From assembly GCA_020631315.1 (NCBI GenBank), contig JAHDHM010000081.1:1-6614 (forward strand): a stretch of DNA of 6,614 bases, in the 5' to 3' direction. This DNA comes from Acidimicrobiales bacterium. GTDB taxonomy: Bacteria; Actinomycetota; Acidimicrobiia; Acidimicrobiales; Poriferisodaliceae. Of the stretch, positions 1 through 5,223 are shown in pieces (the first letter of the stretch is position 1; the number at the start of each line of letters is the position of its first letter). The position numbers and the translations under genes were made by a program. The notes beneath the pieces are model-generated. The model was not told the DNA's origin. It made no database searches and worked only from the letters and a program-made list of their open reading frames with translations.

Positions 1-307
1 TGGCGTGGTCAACTTCGCCGTTCCCTTCGTTGATCCAATCCCGACGGTCGAGCTCGACGGCACGAACATCCAGAGCGTCGATTGGACGAAGGAATCGGTA
101 CGGCAACTCGGCGACGACATCGTGATCACCGAGTTCCACGGCGGTATCGCGGGCTTTGGGCATGATCAGAACAACTACATCTCGTATCTTGAACAACCCG
201 CGCCAGAGCCTCTCGAGAGCTTCTTCACCGATGTGGCCGAGGCCGGCTACACGGGTAGCGGGGCGTCTGTCGCCGTCGACATCAGTGTCCGAAAGGTCGA
301 TCAGTGA
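1..307 (+). CDS. Unrecognised protein, C-terminal part (5' end outside window)
   Basis: The reading frame is open from the first complete codon at position 2 to a TGA at 305-307, giving about 101 residues. A GTG at position 5 could be read as a start, but no ribosome binding site can be seen because the window begins there, so I treat this as the C-terminal part of a longer gene. The visible protein is soluble-looking and acidic. It has an alternating hydrophobic/polar pattern that suggests beta structure, no membrane segment and no motif I recognise. Its stop overlaps the GTG start of the downstream lipoprotein gene by four bases (GTGA), so the two are probably translationally coupled and in one operon. 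The coding assignment rests on the coupling and sensible composition; the function is unknown. Confidence 0.65.
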   Translation, partial: GVVNFAVPFVDPIPTVELDGTNIQSVDWTKESVRQLGDDIVITEFHGGIAGFGHDQNNYISYLEQPAPEPLESFFTDVAEAGYTGSGASVAVDISVRKVDQ

Positions 308-771
308 AGATCATGTATCTCGTCGCCAGGCTTGCTGCTGCCCTCGTCGTGGTGAGCGCTTGCGCTACCGATGCTGTGAGCCGGCGACCGGGCCGCGCCA
401 GCGACGAGTTCGTGCCAGGCGTCATGATCCCAGTCTCCGACTACGACGTCGAAGAATCACTTTGTCAGGAGCGGATCGGCCAAGCGGTCGTCGACGGAGA
501 AACGATTCAGGAACGTCAGTGGGTTCTGACGGGCTCGCTCCGGAATCGCCTCGACACGTGGTCTCCTCACTATCAACTGGACGTTTCCGCCACGCTCAGC
601 GACGGAACTGTGCTTGAGCGGGAGGGGACTGCGTTCCCTGCTGTTCCCCCAGGCGAGTCACATGAGTTCCGCATCTTCGTTGCATCAGCCTCGATGTTCG
701 AGGGCGCTGACGTGGAAGTCGTCGACTGCGATCTGGTCGTCTTGGACTCGGTTCTCAACTACGGCGAGTGA
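304..771 (+). CDS. Small lipoprotein with FxLyD-like beta domain
   Basis: A 155-residue protein starting at GTG 304, with AAAGG about seven bases upstream; an in-frame ATG at 313 is an alternative start. Residues 5-20 are a hydrophobic signal ending in a lipobox (V-S-A-C), so Cys20 should be lipidated by Lgt after export and the protein should sit on the outer face of the membrane. Residues 72-126 read as a beta-sandwich of the FxLyD/DUF3426-like style: a G-S-L-R-N strand, a strand containing D-V-S-A-T-L, the turn S-D-G-T-V, then P-P-G-E-S before a last F-R-I-F-V strand. Cys54 and Cys142 could form a disulfide. The partner upstream is the unrecognised gene whose stop overlaps this start. It has more A/T-ending codons than the signalling genes to its right, by eye only. 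The exact role is unknown. Confidence 0.75.
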   Translation: MKIMYLVARLAAALVVVSACATDAVSRRPGRASDEFVPGVMIPVSDYDVEESLCQERIGQAVVDGETIQERQWVLTGSLRNRLDTWSPHYQLDVSATLSDGTVLEREGTAFPAVPPGESHEFRIFVASASMFEGADVEVVDCDLVVLDSVLNYGE

Positions 772-805
772 CGTGACGAGCTCTGGGGCGCAGACTGCGA
801 CGACC

Positions 806-1951
806 TCAGCGCGGATCGATGTCAGCCCATCGATCGGCGAACTCGAGGCGCACAGGGCCACCGAGTGTGACCTCGCCGTCCCGTGGGATCTCGAGCGGAT
901 CGAGGCCGTCTGCGGTGAGGACCAGGCCGCTTGACGACCCGAGGTCGCGGACGAGTATGTCGCCGCCGTGCACCTTCAGCTCCCAGTGCACGCGCGAGAC
1001 GTGTTCGCTACGAATCGTGATCGCTGCGTAGCCATCAGGCAATCCGTGTTTGGTCGGGTGCCGCCCGACGAAGATCCCGGTGTCGACCTCGGCCTCCTGG
1101 CCGTCGTCGAAGCGAACCGACGCTCTGCGGCGGGACGCCGGGGTGAGGTCGTCCTGGTCCTGTTCGGACACGGCGAGGCGGGGTCGGCCCGGGGGTCGAA
1201 CCGGTGGCGATCCTGCGTCCGAGGCGTCGTCGTCTGAGAACGACGACGGGAGGTCGGGAATGGCGCGAGGTGGGGCGTCCCAGATGAGGGTGTCGGAACT
1301 CGAGGCCATCTTCGCCACGACGGTCAGATCGCCATCGAAGGGATCCGCACCTGGCCCTTCGGCGTGAGGAGCCGTCGGCGACGGCGCGTCGAGCAGGTCG
1401 ACGAGGAGTTCGTCGTCTGCGGGTCTCGTCGGTGGGGGAGCGAAATCTGGCTCACTCGCTGCACCCGCGATGGGCGGTGTGGGCGTGGAGCCGCCGTCCG
1501 GAGAACCGTCGGCGACACGAGGCGTAGCCTCCACTGGCTCGTTGACCGAGCCATCGAGTTCGCCGAAGCCGAACCCGGCGCCGCGCACCGTCCCGAGCCG
1601 GAGATCGGTGCCCTGGTCTCGATCGCCGGCGCCGGGGTTGACGACAACGCCCTGGCTCGTCGACAGCGGCTGCTCGATCCAGGTGGTCGACGCCGACGCA
1701 TCGAGCTCACCCTCCTCGGTCAGTACGGTCGCCTCACCGAAGACCATCGCGGCGCCTCGGACGAGATCCACGGCAGCGAAGGCCGGCGCATCGAAGTCGG
1801 CGCGAAGCACCGCTGCACCCAGCTGTCGGAAGGCGTGCTCGTCGGCGTCGACCACGAGGTCATGCAGGTCGAGGCGGCCGTCGGCAGTCCAGAGGAGATA
1901 CCGATCGGTTCTCGTGATGAGACCGTCGCCGGGCGTGATGCGGAGCGTCAT
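806..1951 (-). CDS. FHA-domain protein with unassigned N-terminal domain and disordered linker
   Basis: 381 residues from ATG 1951, with GAGG seven bases upstream; the start overlaps the phosphatase stop by four bases (ATGA), indicating coupled translation. Three parts are visible. Residues 1-145 form a folded-looking domain beginning T-L-R-I-T-P-G-D-G that I cannot assign. Residues 146-275 are low-complexity Pro/Asp/Ser/Thr linker. Residues 276-376 are an FHA domain with G296-R297, the S319-R-V-H322 phosphopeptide signature and a D-L-G-S-S-S-G loop at 336-342, where the usual Asn of S-x-N-G is Ser341. FHA domains bind phosphothreonine peptides; known pThr contacts include the Arg and Ser seen here, so binding looks plausible, though the Asn change could alter affinity. 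The linker carries G-D-L-T-V-V-A-K around Thr210, a candidate phosphosite like one in the first gene of the operon. No signal peptide or membrane segment, so it should be cytoplasmic. Confidence 0.88.
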   Translation of the reverse strand: MTLRITPGDGLITRTDRYLLWTADGRLDLHDLVVDADEHAFRQLGAAVLRADFDAPAFAAVDLVRGAAMVFGEATVLTEEGELDASASTTWIEQPLSTSQGVVVNPGAGDRDQGTDLRLGTVRGAGFGFGELDGSVNEPVEATPRVADGSPDGGSTPTPPIAGAASEPDFAPPPTRPADDELLVDLLDAPSPTAPHAEGPGADPFDGDLTVVAKMASSSDTLIWDAPPRAIPDLPSSFSDDDASDAGSPPVRPPGRPRLAVSEQDQDDLTPASRRRASVRFDDGQEAEVDTGIFVGRHPTKHGLPDGYAAITIRSEHVSRVHWELKVHGGDILVRDLGSSSGLVLTADGLDPLEIPRDGEVTLGGPVRLEFADRWADIDPR

Positions 1952-2712
1952 GTGAGCACCTCGAGTTCGACCACGAGCGCTGTCGAGTTGTCACGCCCGC
2001 CGGCGTCGTCCGACTCAGCGACCAATCGGTCGGCGGCGTCCTGGCATGTGATGCCGTCGGCGACGATCGCTTCGATTCGTTCCGGGCTGAGCTGGCCCGA
2101 GACACCGTCGGTCACGAGGACCACACGGTCCGCCGTCTCGATCGAGAGTGTGCCGATGTCGATGCGGTCCGGCTCACCCGGGGACCCGATCCACGACGTC
2201 AGCGCATGCGGTGCGCCGCGCTCGTCGGTCTGCTCCGGGTCGAGGCCTTCATCACGGCGGAGATTCCTCAGATTGTGGTCCGTGGTGAGCAGCTGCAGGG
2301 TCCGGTCGCGAAGGCGATAGATCCGCGAGTCCCCGATGTGCACGGTGACGCATCGTGTCGGTTCGACCTCCAACCCGACCAGGGTCGAACCGGCGTACGG
2401 GAATCCCTGTCTGGCGCAGAGCTCGGCAACCCGCCGGTTCAGGTCGACCATCCGGGGCACCCAGCCGGTTGCGGGGTCGATGGTCAGGAACTCGCGCACC
2501 GCCGCCTCGGCGGCGAGGAGGCCACCGTCGGTGCCTCCCATTCCGTCGGCCACCGCGAAGCGATGATCTCGATCGTGCCCCCACGCGTCTTCGTTCTCCA
2601 TCCGCCGATGTCCGATCGACGTGGCGACGCCCCAGTCGCTCACGGCGACGCGGCGTTGCAGCGCGCTGAGGTCGAACGCCTGGGTGATCTCGTCGTCGAA
2701 CGCCGCCGTCAC
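1948..2712 (-). CDS. PP2C-family (PPM) serine/threonine protein phosphatase
   Basis: 254 residues from GTG 2712. A longer open frame runs to 2877, but those extra 55 residues are Arg/Cys-rich and antisense-like. GTG 2712 overlaps the upstream stop as GTGA and has GGAG ten bases ahead. All core PPM motifs are present: R-x-x-N-E-D at residues 37-42, A-D-G-M-G-G at 55-60, G-D-S-R at 127-130, a T-T-D-H-N strand at 143-147, V-T-D-G-V at 200-204 and R-D-N-S at 240-243. Asp42, Asp56, Asp202 and Asp241 are the expected metal ligands, so an active Mn/Mg-dependent phosphatase is predicted. The length is typical of stand-alone bacterial catalytic domains (compare PrpC/Stp and the core of PstP); no membrane segment is present. 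It probably removes phosphate from Ser/Thr on partners encoded here. It is coupled to the genes on both sides. Confidence 0.95.
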   Translation of the reverse strand: MTAAFDDEITQAFDLSALQRRVAVSDWGVATSIGHRRMENEDAWGHDRDHRFAVADGMGGTDGGLLAAEAAVREFLTIDPATGWVPRMVDLNRRVAELCARQGFPYAGSTLVGLEVEPTRCVTVHIGDSRIYRLRDRTLQLLTTDHNLRNLRRDEGLDPEQTDERGAPHALTSWIGSPGEPDRIDIGTLSIETADRVVLVTDGVSGQLSPERIEAIVADGITCQDAADRLVAESDDAGGRDNSTALVVELEVLT

Positions 2713-3206
2713 AAGGAGATCTCTCCGCCGAAACCGCCGAACAGGTACACGACGATGAAGAAGACCGCCAAGGCGATCGCAGCGGCCGCGGCGGCAATCA
2801 GCGCGAGCGGAAGACCGTCCGATCTGGCGCGGGCACGATCGGCGCTCGAATGGGCTGGCCGGGCCGGCGGTCGCCATGGCTCAGACGTGCGGACCGGCGG
2901 GCGTGTCGGAACCCCGCTTGTCGCCGGGGGGCCGGGCGCGTCGACGGCCGGTGTTCGAAGGTCGATGGACGCCGTGGCCCCGGGGTCCGAGGCTGCCGCT
3001 GCGGAAGGACGTGAGGTCTTGCGGACCACCACCGTGTGATCGTCGTCGATCGGGTCGAAGCGGGGTGGGCCGTTCGGTGTGTCGGTGCGCCCGGGGGGCG
3101 GCGTCGGTGCACTGATCGACCGGCCGGAGGAGGCCGGGGCCTGATACGTCGGAGGCCGGGGCGTGACGGGTCGAGTCACATCGTCGTCGAACACGTCCTC
3201 GGTCAC
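2709..3206 (-). CDS. Disordered Pro/Thr-rich protein with C-terminal membrane anchor
   Basis: 165 residues from GTG 3206. The frame is open up to 3488, but GTG 3206 is preceded by a strong GGGAGG nine bases away, and the region beyond crosses the divergent gene's start, so I use the shorter form. Residues 1-130 are rich in Pro, Thr, Asp and Arg and look disordered, including the acidic motif I-D-D-D-H-T-V-V-V-R-K at 53-63. Residues 132-156 are one hydrophobic helix (Ala/Ile/Leu/Phe/Val) followed by a nine-residue Gly-rich tail. With the R-A-R-A-R segment just before the helix, the N-terminus should face the cytoplasm, making this a tail-anchored protein. It is the first gene of the three-gene operon and overlaps the phosphatase by four bases. 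It may be a membrane scaffold or phosphorylation substrate read by an FHA partner; that role is inference. I recognise no family. Confidence 0.8.
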   Translation of the reverse strand: MTEDVFDDDVTRPVTPRPPTYQAPASSGRSISAPTPPPGRTDTPNGPPRFDPIDDDHTVVVRKTSRPSAAAASDPGATASIDLRTPAVDAPGPPATSGVPTRPPVRTSEPWRPPARPAHSSADRARARSDGLPLALIAAAAAAIALAVFFIVVYLFGGFGGEISL

Positions 3207-3215
3207 CTCGTCGTA

Positions 3216-3220
3216 CCTCC
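3216..3220 (-). promoter_or_regulatory. Ribosome binding site fixing the start at 3206
   Basis: The minus strand reads GGAGG here, within a GGGAGGT at 3215-3221, nine bases before GTG 3206. It is the best Shine-Dalgarno match in this frame and decides against the longer frame reaching 3488. Confidence 0.7.
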
Positions 3221-3239
3221 CGACACCCGTCCTGGCTGC

Positions 3240-3267
3240 ATCATCGCACGCAGGATCCACCGTGCAA
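3240..3267 (-). promoter_or_regulatory. Candidate promoter for the minus-strand PP2C/FHA operon
   Basis: On the minus strand TTGCAC (3267-3262) and GATGAT (3245-3240) are separated by 16 bases. They match the sigma70-type consensus boxes at three and four of six positions. Transcription would start near 3233, leaving a leader of about 27 bases that contains the GGGAGG site. The match is weak, and high-GC promoters are hard to call by eye. Confidence 0.22.
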
Positions 3268-3324
3268 CCATGACCGCAGGGTGCGTCCCGATCGCCAGTG
3301 TCGACGCCCATCGGGCTGAGGGGG

Positions 3325-3342
3325 ATGGGGAGCACTCCCCAT
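3325..3342. promoter_or_regulatory. Perfect 8-bp inverted repeat, candidate operator
   Basis: ATGGGGAG (3325-3332) and CTCCCCAT (3335-3342) are exact reverse complements separated by two bases. The 18-bp site lies mid-way between the divergent genes, 119 bases from GTG 3206 and 83 bases from GTG 3426. The size and symmetry suit a dimeric helix-turn-helix regulator, and the adjacent gene at 3426 encodes an FHA protein with an HTH-like C-terminus. A two-base spacer is too short for a stable full-length RNA hairpin, so a DNA-level operator is the likelier reading. No second copy was noticed elsewhere in the window. Confidence 0.4.
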
Positions 3343-3425
3343 GGCTGGGGGCGATCGGATGGATGAAGGGTGACTCGTGGCGACCTCGGTGCTCGTTGCC
3401 CTACTGTGACCGGAGCGTTCCCCGG

Positions 3426-4136
3426 GTGATTGGTGTGCATGAGTTGGAAACGGGTTCTCTGACGGTCGACTTCTGCGGCGAGATCCATGAGGTCGATGCC
3501 GGTTCAGCGTTCACATTCGGTCGGTCGGCCGATCTCTCGATCGACGAGAACCCCTACATGCATCGGGTGATGGCGAGGTTCGACGCCCGCCATGGGCGTT
3601 GGTGGGTGGCGAACGTCGGATCGACCATTGCCCTCGAGGTCTTCGACCGTGACACCCGTTCGAAGGCCGTGCTGATGCCCGGCTCCGATCAGGCGCTGCC
3701 GGGTGCGAACGTGGTCGTGAGGTTTGCGGCGGGTCCGACCGTCTACGAAGTCGATGTGCGCTGTCCGCCGTTCCCGCGCCGTCACACCGCGCTGCTCGAC
3801 GTGAGCGGTGGTGAGACGATCCAGGTCGCCGACCTCCCCATGACCGACAGTCAACTCGAGCTGATCTTGGCCTTGGCGGAGCAGAAGCTCCGTGAGCCAC
3901 AGGCTCCCCTCGACATCCCGCAGACGAAGGACGCGGCCCGGCGTCTCGGCTGGACGACGACGAAGTTCAACCGGAAGCTCGACAACGTCTGCGACAAGCT
4001 GACGAAGGCCGGCGTCTCCGGCCTGAAGGCTCGGGACGGGGCGCTCGCTGTCGACCGTCGTCGACGCCTCGTCGAGCACTGCATCGCCGTCGGCATCGTC
4101 GACGGGTCCATGCTCGATCGGTTGGGTCCGCGATGA
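3426..4136 (+). CDS. Degenerate-FHA protein with C-terminal helix-turn-helix-like domain
   Basis: 236 residues from GTG 3426, which has GGAG ten bases upstream; GTG 3435 is an alternative. The frame is open back to 3036, but that stretch is antisense to the divergent gene. Residues 5-110 follow an FHA beta-sandwich pattern (F-G-R at 31-33, a M-H-R-V-M-A-R-F strand at 45-52, W-W-V-A-N-V-G-S-T at 59-67). However, the S-R-x-H signature is replaced by H-R-V-M and the Asn-Gly of the N-G-T loop is missing, so phosphothreonine binding is doubtful. Residues 137-208 are helical and begin L-P-M-T-D-S-Q-L. They contain D-A-A-R-R-L-G-W-T-T-T-K-F-N-R-K-L around 169-185, which resembles a recognition-type HTH, then a wing-like K-A-R-D-G. 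It is probably a DNA-binding regulator controlled through its FHA-like part. Its stop overlaps the next gene as ATGA. Confidence 0.82.
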   Translation: MIGVHELETGSLTVDFCGEIHEVDAGSAFTFGRSADLSIDENPYMHRVMARFDARHGRWWVANVGSTIALEVFDRDTRSKAVLMPGSDQALPGANVVVRFAAGPTVYEVDVRCPPFPRRHTALLDVSGGETIQVADLPMTDSQLELILALAEQKLREPQAPLDIPQTKDAARRLGWTTTKFNRKLDNVCDKLTKAGVSGLKARDGALAVDRRRRLVEHCIAVGIVDGSMLDRLGPR

Positions 4137-4633
4137 GCGGTCTCGAACACCGCTTCGACTTCTTCGCCGACCGGGAGCGGTCGATCGGCGCGGCAGAGGT
4201 CGAACCGGGGCAGCCGTCGCCATGCCACACCGACGGCTCGGCCGATGTCGTTGCCCCCGTGCCGAATGCCACGCATGAAGAAGCAGAGCGGCAGCCGGCG
4301 ATCGGTCCCGATTCGTTCTCGATCCGTCTCGACACCGGCGAGGTACGGCCTCTCGGCATCGGTCTCGTGTTCGGGCGAGCGCCCGGTGGAGCGGGTACCG
4401 GCGACGCCGAGCCCGTGGTGCTCGAAGACGACGAAGGCCTCATCAGCCGCAATCACGTCGTGATCGTGCCGCAGGAGGCGGGCCCGGTCGCGCTCGACCT
4501 CGGGTCGACGAACGGGACGACACTGCTACGGGACGGTCAGACCGCTGCGCTGCCTCCTCGGCAACCGGTGAACCTCCGCAGCGGCGATCACCTGATCGTC
4601 GGCGGTCGCACGCTGTCATTGATCGCTGACTGA
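4133..4633 (+). CDS. FHA-domain protein (canonical phosphothreonine-binding signature)
   Basis: 166 residues from ATG 4133, overlapping the previous stop by four bases; no strong Shine-Dalgarno is visible, so initiation probably relies on coupling. Residues 1-60 are polar, acidic and likely disordered. Residues 61-165 are a complete FHA domain: F80-G81-R82, S105-R106-N107-H108 and D122-L-G-S-T-N127-G-T. All residues normally used for phosphothreonine recognition are present, making this the best candidate reader of the locus. The small size (linker plus one FHA) recalls GarA-like and FhaB-like adaptor proteins, but GarA's N-terminal phosphorylation motif is not obvious here. No membrane segment. 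It is made together with the degenerate-FHA/HTH protein, suggesting a functional pair: it might bind a phosphorylated partner and pass the signal to the regulator. That pairing is inference. Confidence 0.9.
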   Translation: MSGLEHRFDFFADRERSIGAAEVEPGQPSPCHTDGSADVVAPVPNATHEEAERQPAIGPDSFSIRLDTGEVRPLGIGLVFGRAPGGAGTGDAEPVVLEDDEGLISRNHVVIVPQEAGPVALDLGSTNGTTLLRDGQTAALPPRQPVNLRSGDHLIVGGRTLSLIAD

Positions 4634-4637
4634 ACCC

Positions 4638-4668
4638 CAGCGCCGTCACGCGCTGACGTCCTCAGCGC
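4638..4668. terminator. Hairpin cluster between convergent genes, likely bidirectional terminator
   Basis: GCGCTGA (4650-4656) and TCAGCGC (4662-4668) form a perfect 7-bp stem with a five-base loop. A third arm, CAGCGC at 4638-4643, can pair with GCGCTG at 4650-4655 instead, giving two mutually exclusive stems. The element lies just after the plus-strand stop at 4631-4633 and includes the minus-strand stop at 4662-4664. No T-run follows on either strand, which is common for putative terminators in high-GC actinobacteria, so the function is uncertain. Confidence 0.4.
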
Positions 4669-5195
4669 TGTGAGAGCATCTGCGCGTGGCCGACCGCCGA
4701 TCGGATGCGGGCCACCTGCTCGGGGTCGCTCACGGGGATCTGGGTCATGTGCAGAAGCCGGTCCGATTGCACCCGGACCTCCACATAGCCAGTGGTCTTG
4801 CGCTCCTTGATCAGCAGGAACAGCAGCCCGAGCAGGCAAGCGAGGAAGAAGAGGATTGCGAGCACGATGGCATACGCGGGGATCTTCTCCTCGGTCCGCG
4901 TCTGATCACTGACGATCCAGACCGCCCCACGGAGCGGCGCGTTCCCGTTCGGCGTGATCACGGTGTCGTTCGTGATGCCGATGTCGCCGATCTGCTGGAG
5001 GATCCCCCCGCCAGCGGCTGGCAGCGGCGGTACGGGGGTCACCCCAGGTGGAGGTGGCGTGGGTGCCCGATGGTCGTCGTCGTAACCAGAGGTCGACGTG
5101 CCGGGTTGCGGCGGAACGAACGGTGGCGGTCCGCTCATGTCGGGCGGGCGCGGCGCACCGATGTCGGGATAGCGCTCGGGACGGTCATCCGTCAT
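4662..5195 (-). CDS. Proline-rich single-pass membrane protein of an actinobacterial family without known function
   Basis: 177 residues from ATG 5195, preceded by GGAGG (5204-5208) eight bases away. Residues 1-62 are Pro/Gly/Asp-rich and disordered. Residues 63-103 form a conserved-looking segment (I-G-D-I-G-I-T-N-D-T-V-I-T-P, then P-L-R-G-A-V-W-I-V-S-D-Q). Residues 106-129 are one strongly hydrophobic helix ending I-K-E-R-K, and residues 136-175 form a small mixed domain with V-E-V-R-V and I-P-V-S-D-P. From memory, the order P-L-R-G-x-x-W, I-P-x-Y-A-I-V-L-A-I, L-L-F-L-L-I-K-E-[RK] recurs in many actinobacterial proteins of unknown function, but I cannot name the family. The positive cluster after the helix suggests that the C-terminal side faces the cytoplasm. 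It lies 28 bases downstream of the glycine-rich membrane/FHA-like gene and is probably co-transcribed with it. Confidence 0.85.
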   Translation of the reverse strand: MTDDRPERYPDIGAPRPPDMSGPPPFVPPQPGTSTSGYDDDHRAPTPPPPGVTPVPPLPAAGGGILQQIGDIGITNDTVITPNGNAPLRGAVWIVSDQTRTEEKIPAYAIVLAILFFLACLLGLLFLLIKERKTTGYVEVRVQSDRLLHMTQIPVSDPEQVARIRSAVGHAQMLSQR

Positions 5196-5223
5196 CTGGC
5201 AGGCCTCCGATGTGTTGGTCGAT

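Larger units (their letters stand above)
3207..3425. promoter_or_regulatory. Divergent intergenic region between the two signalling operons
   Basis: This 219-base gap separates the minus-strand operon starting at 3206 from the plus-strand operon starting at 3426 and should hold promoters for both. It contains a perfect inverted repeat (3325-3342), several G-tracts on the plus strand (3313-3315, 3320-3324, 3327-3330, 3347-3351) and both ribosome binding sites. Possible plus-strand minus-10 hexamer TACTGT lies at 3402-3407, but I see no good minus-35 for it and it sits very close to the start codon. Frames that run through this gap on both strands are Cys/Arg-rich and lack ribosome binding sites, so I regard it as non-coding. 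Confidence 0.65.

Noticed and set aside
772..805. Terminator between the convergent lipoprotein and FHA genes
   Set aside because: Only GAGCTC and a CGCA-GAC-TGCG mini-stem (four base pairs) are present, too weak to call.
806..1951. TerD-like domain at the N-terminus of the FHA protein
   Set aside because: The G-W-D and D-L-D metal-binding patterns expected of TerD domains are absent, so I leave the domain unassigned.
1364..2320. Long plus-strand open frame (318 codons) opposite the PP2C and FHA genes
   Set aside because: It is Arg/Ser-rich with no domain or ribosome binding site, and lies antisense to two genes with unmistakable motifs. Long antisense frames are expected at this GC content.
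2713..2877. Upstream extension of the PP2C to an ATG at 2877
   Set aside because: The extra residues are Arg/Cys-rich, overlap the anchored protein gene, and the GTGA overlap at 2709-2712 is the typical coupled start.
2206..3039. Plus-strand open frame (277 codons) opposite the PP2C and anchored protein
   Set aside because: It has no recognisable domain and ends within the anchored protein gene. The minus strand carries all PPM motifs, so this is a shadow frame.
3207..3488. Upstream extension of the anchored protein to an ATG at 3488
   Set aside because: It would overlap the divergent gene's start and lacks a good Shine-Dalgarno, whereas GTG 3206 has GGGAGG at ideal spacing. The extra 94 residues contain several scattered Cys and look non-coding.
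3504..4223. Minus-strand open frame (239 codons) opposite the FHA-HTH gene
   Set aside because: It is Arg/His-rich and without motif, while the plus strand shows FHA and HTH-like patterns plus an ATGA coupling to a clear FHA gene.
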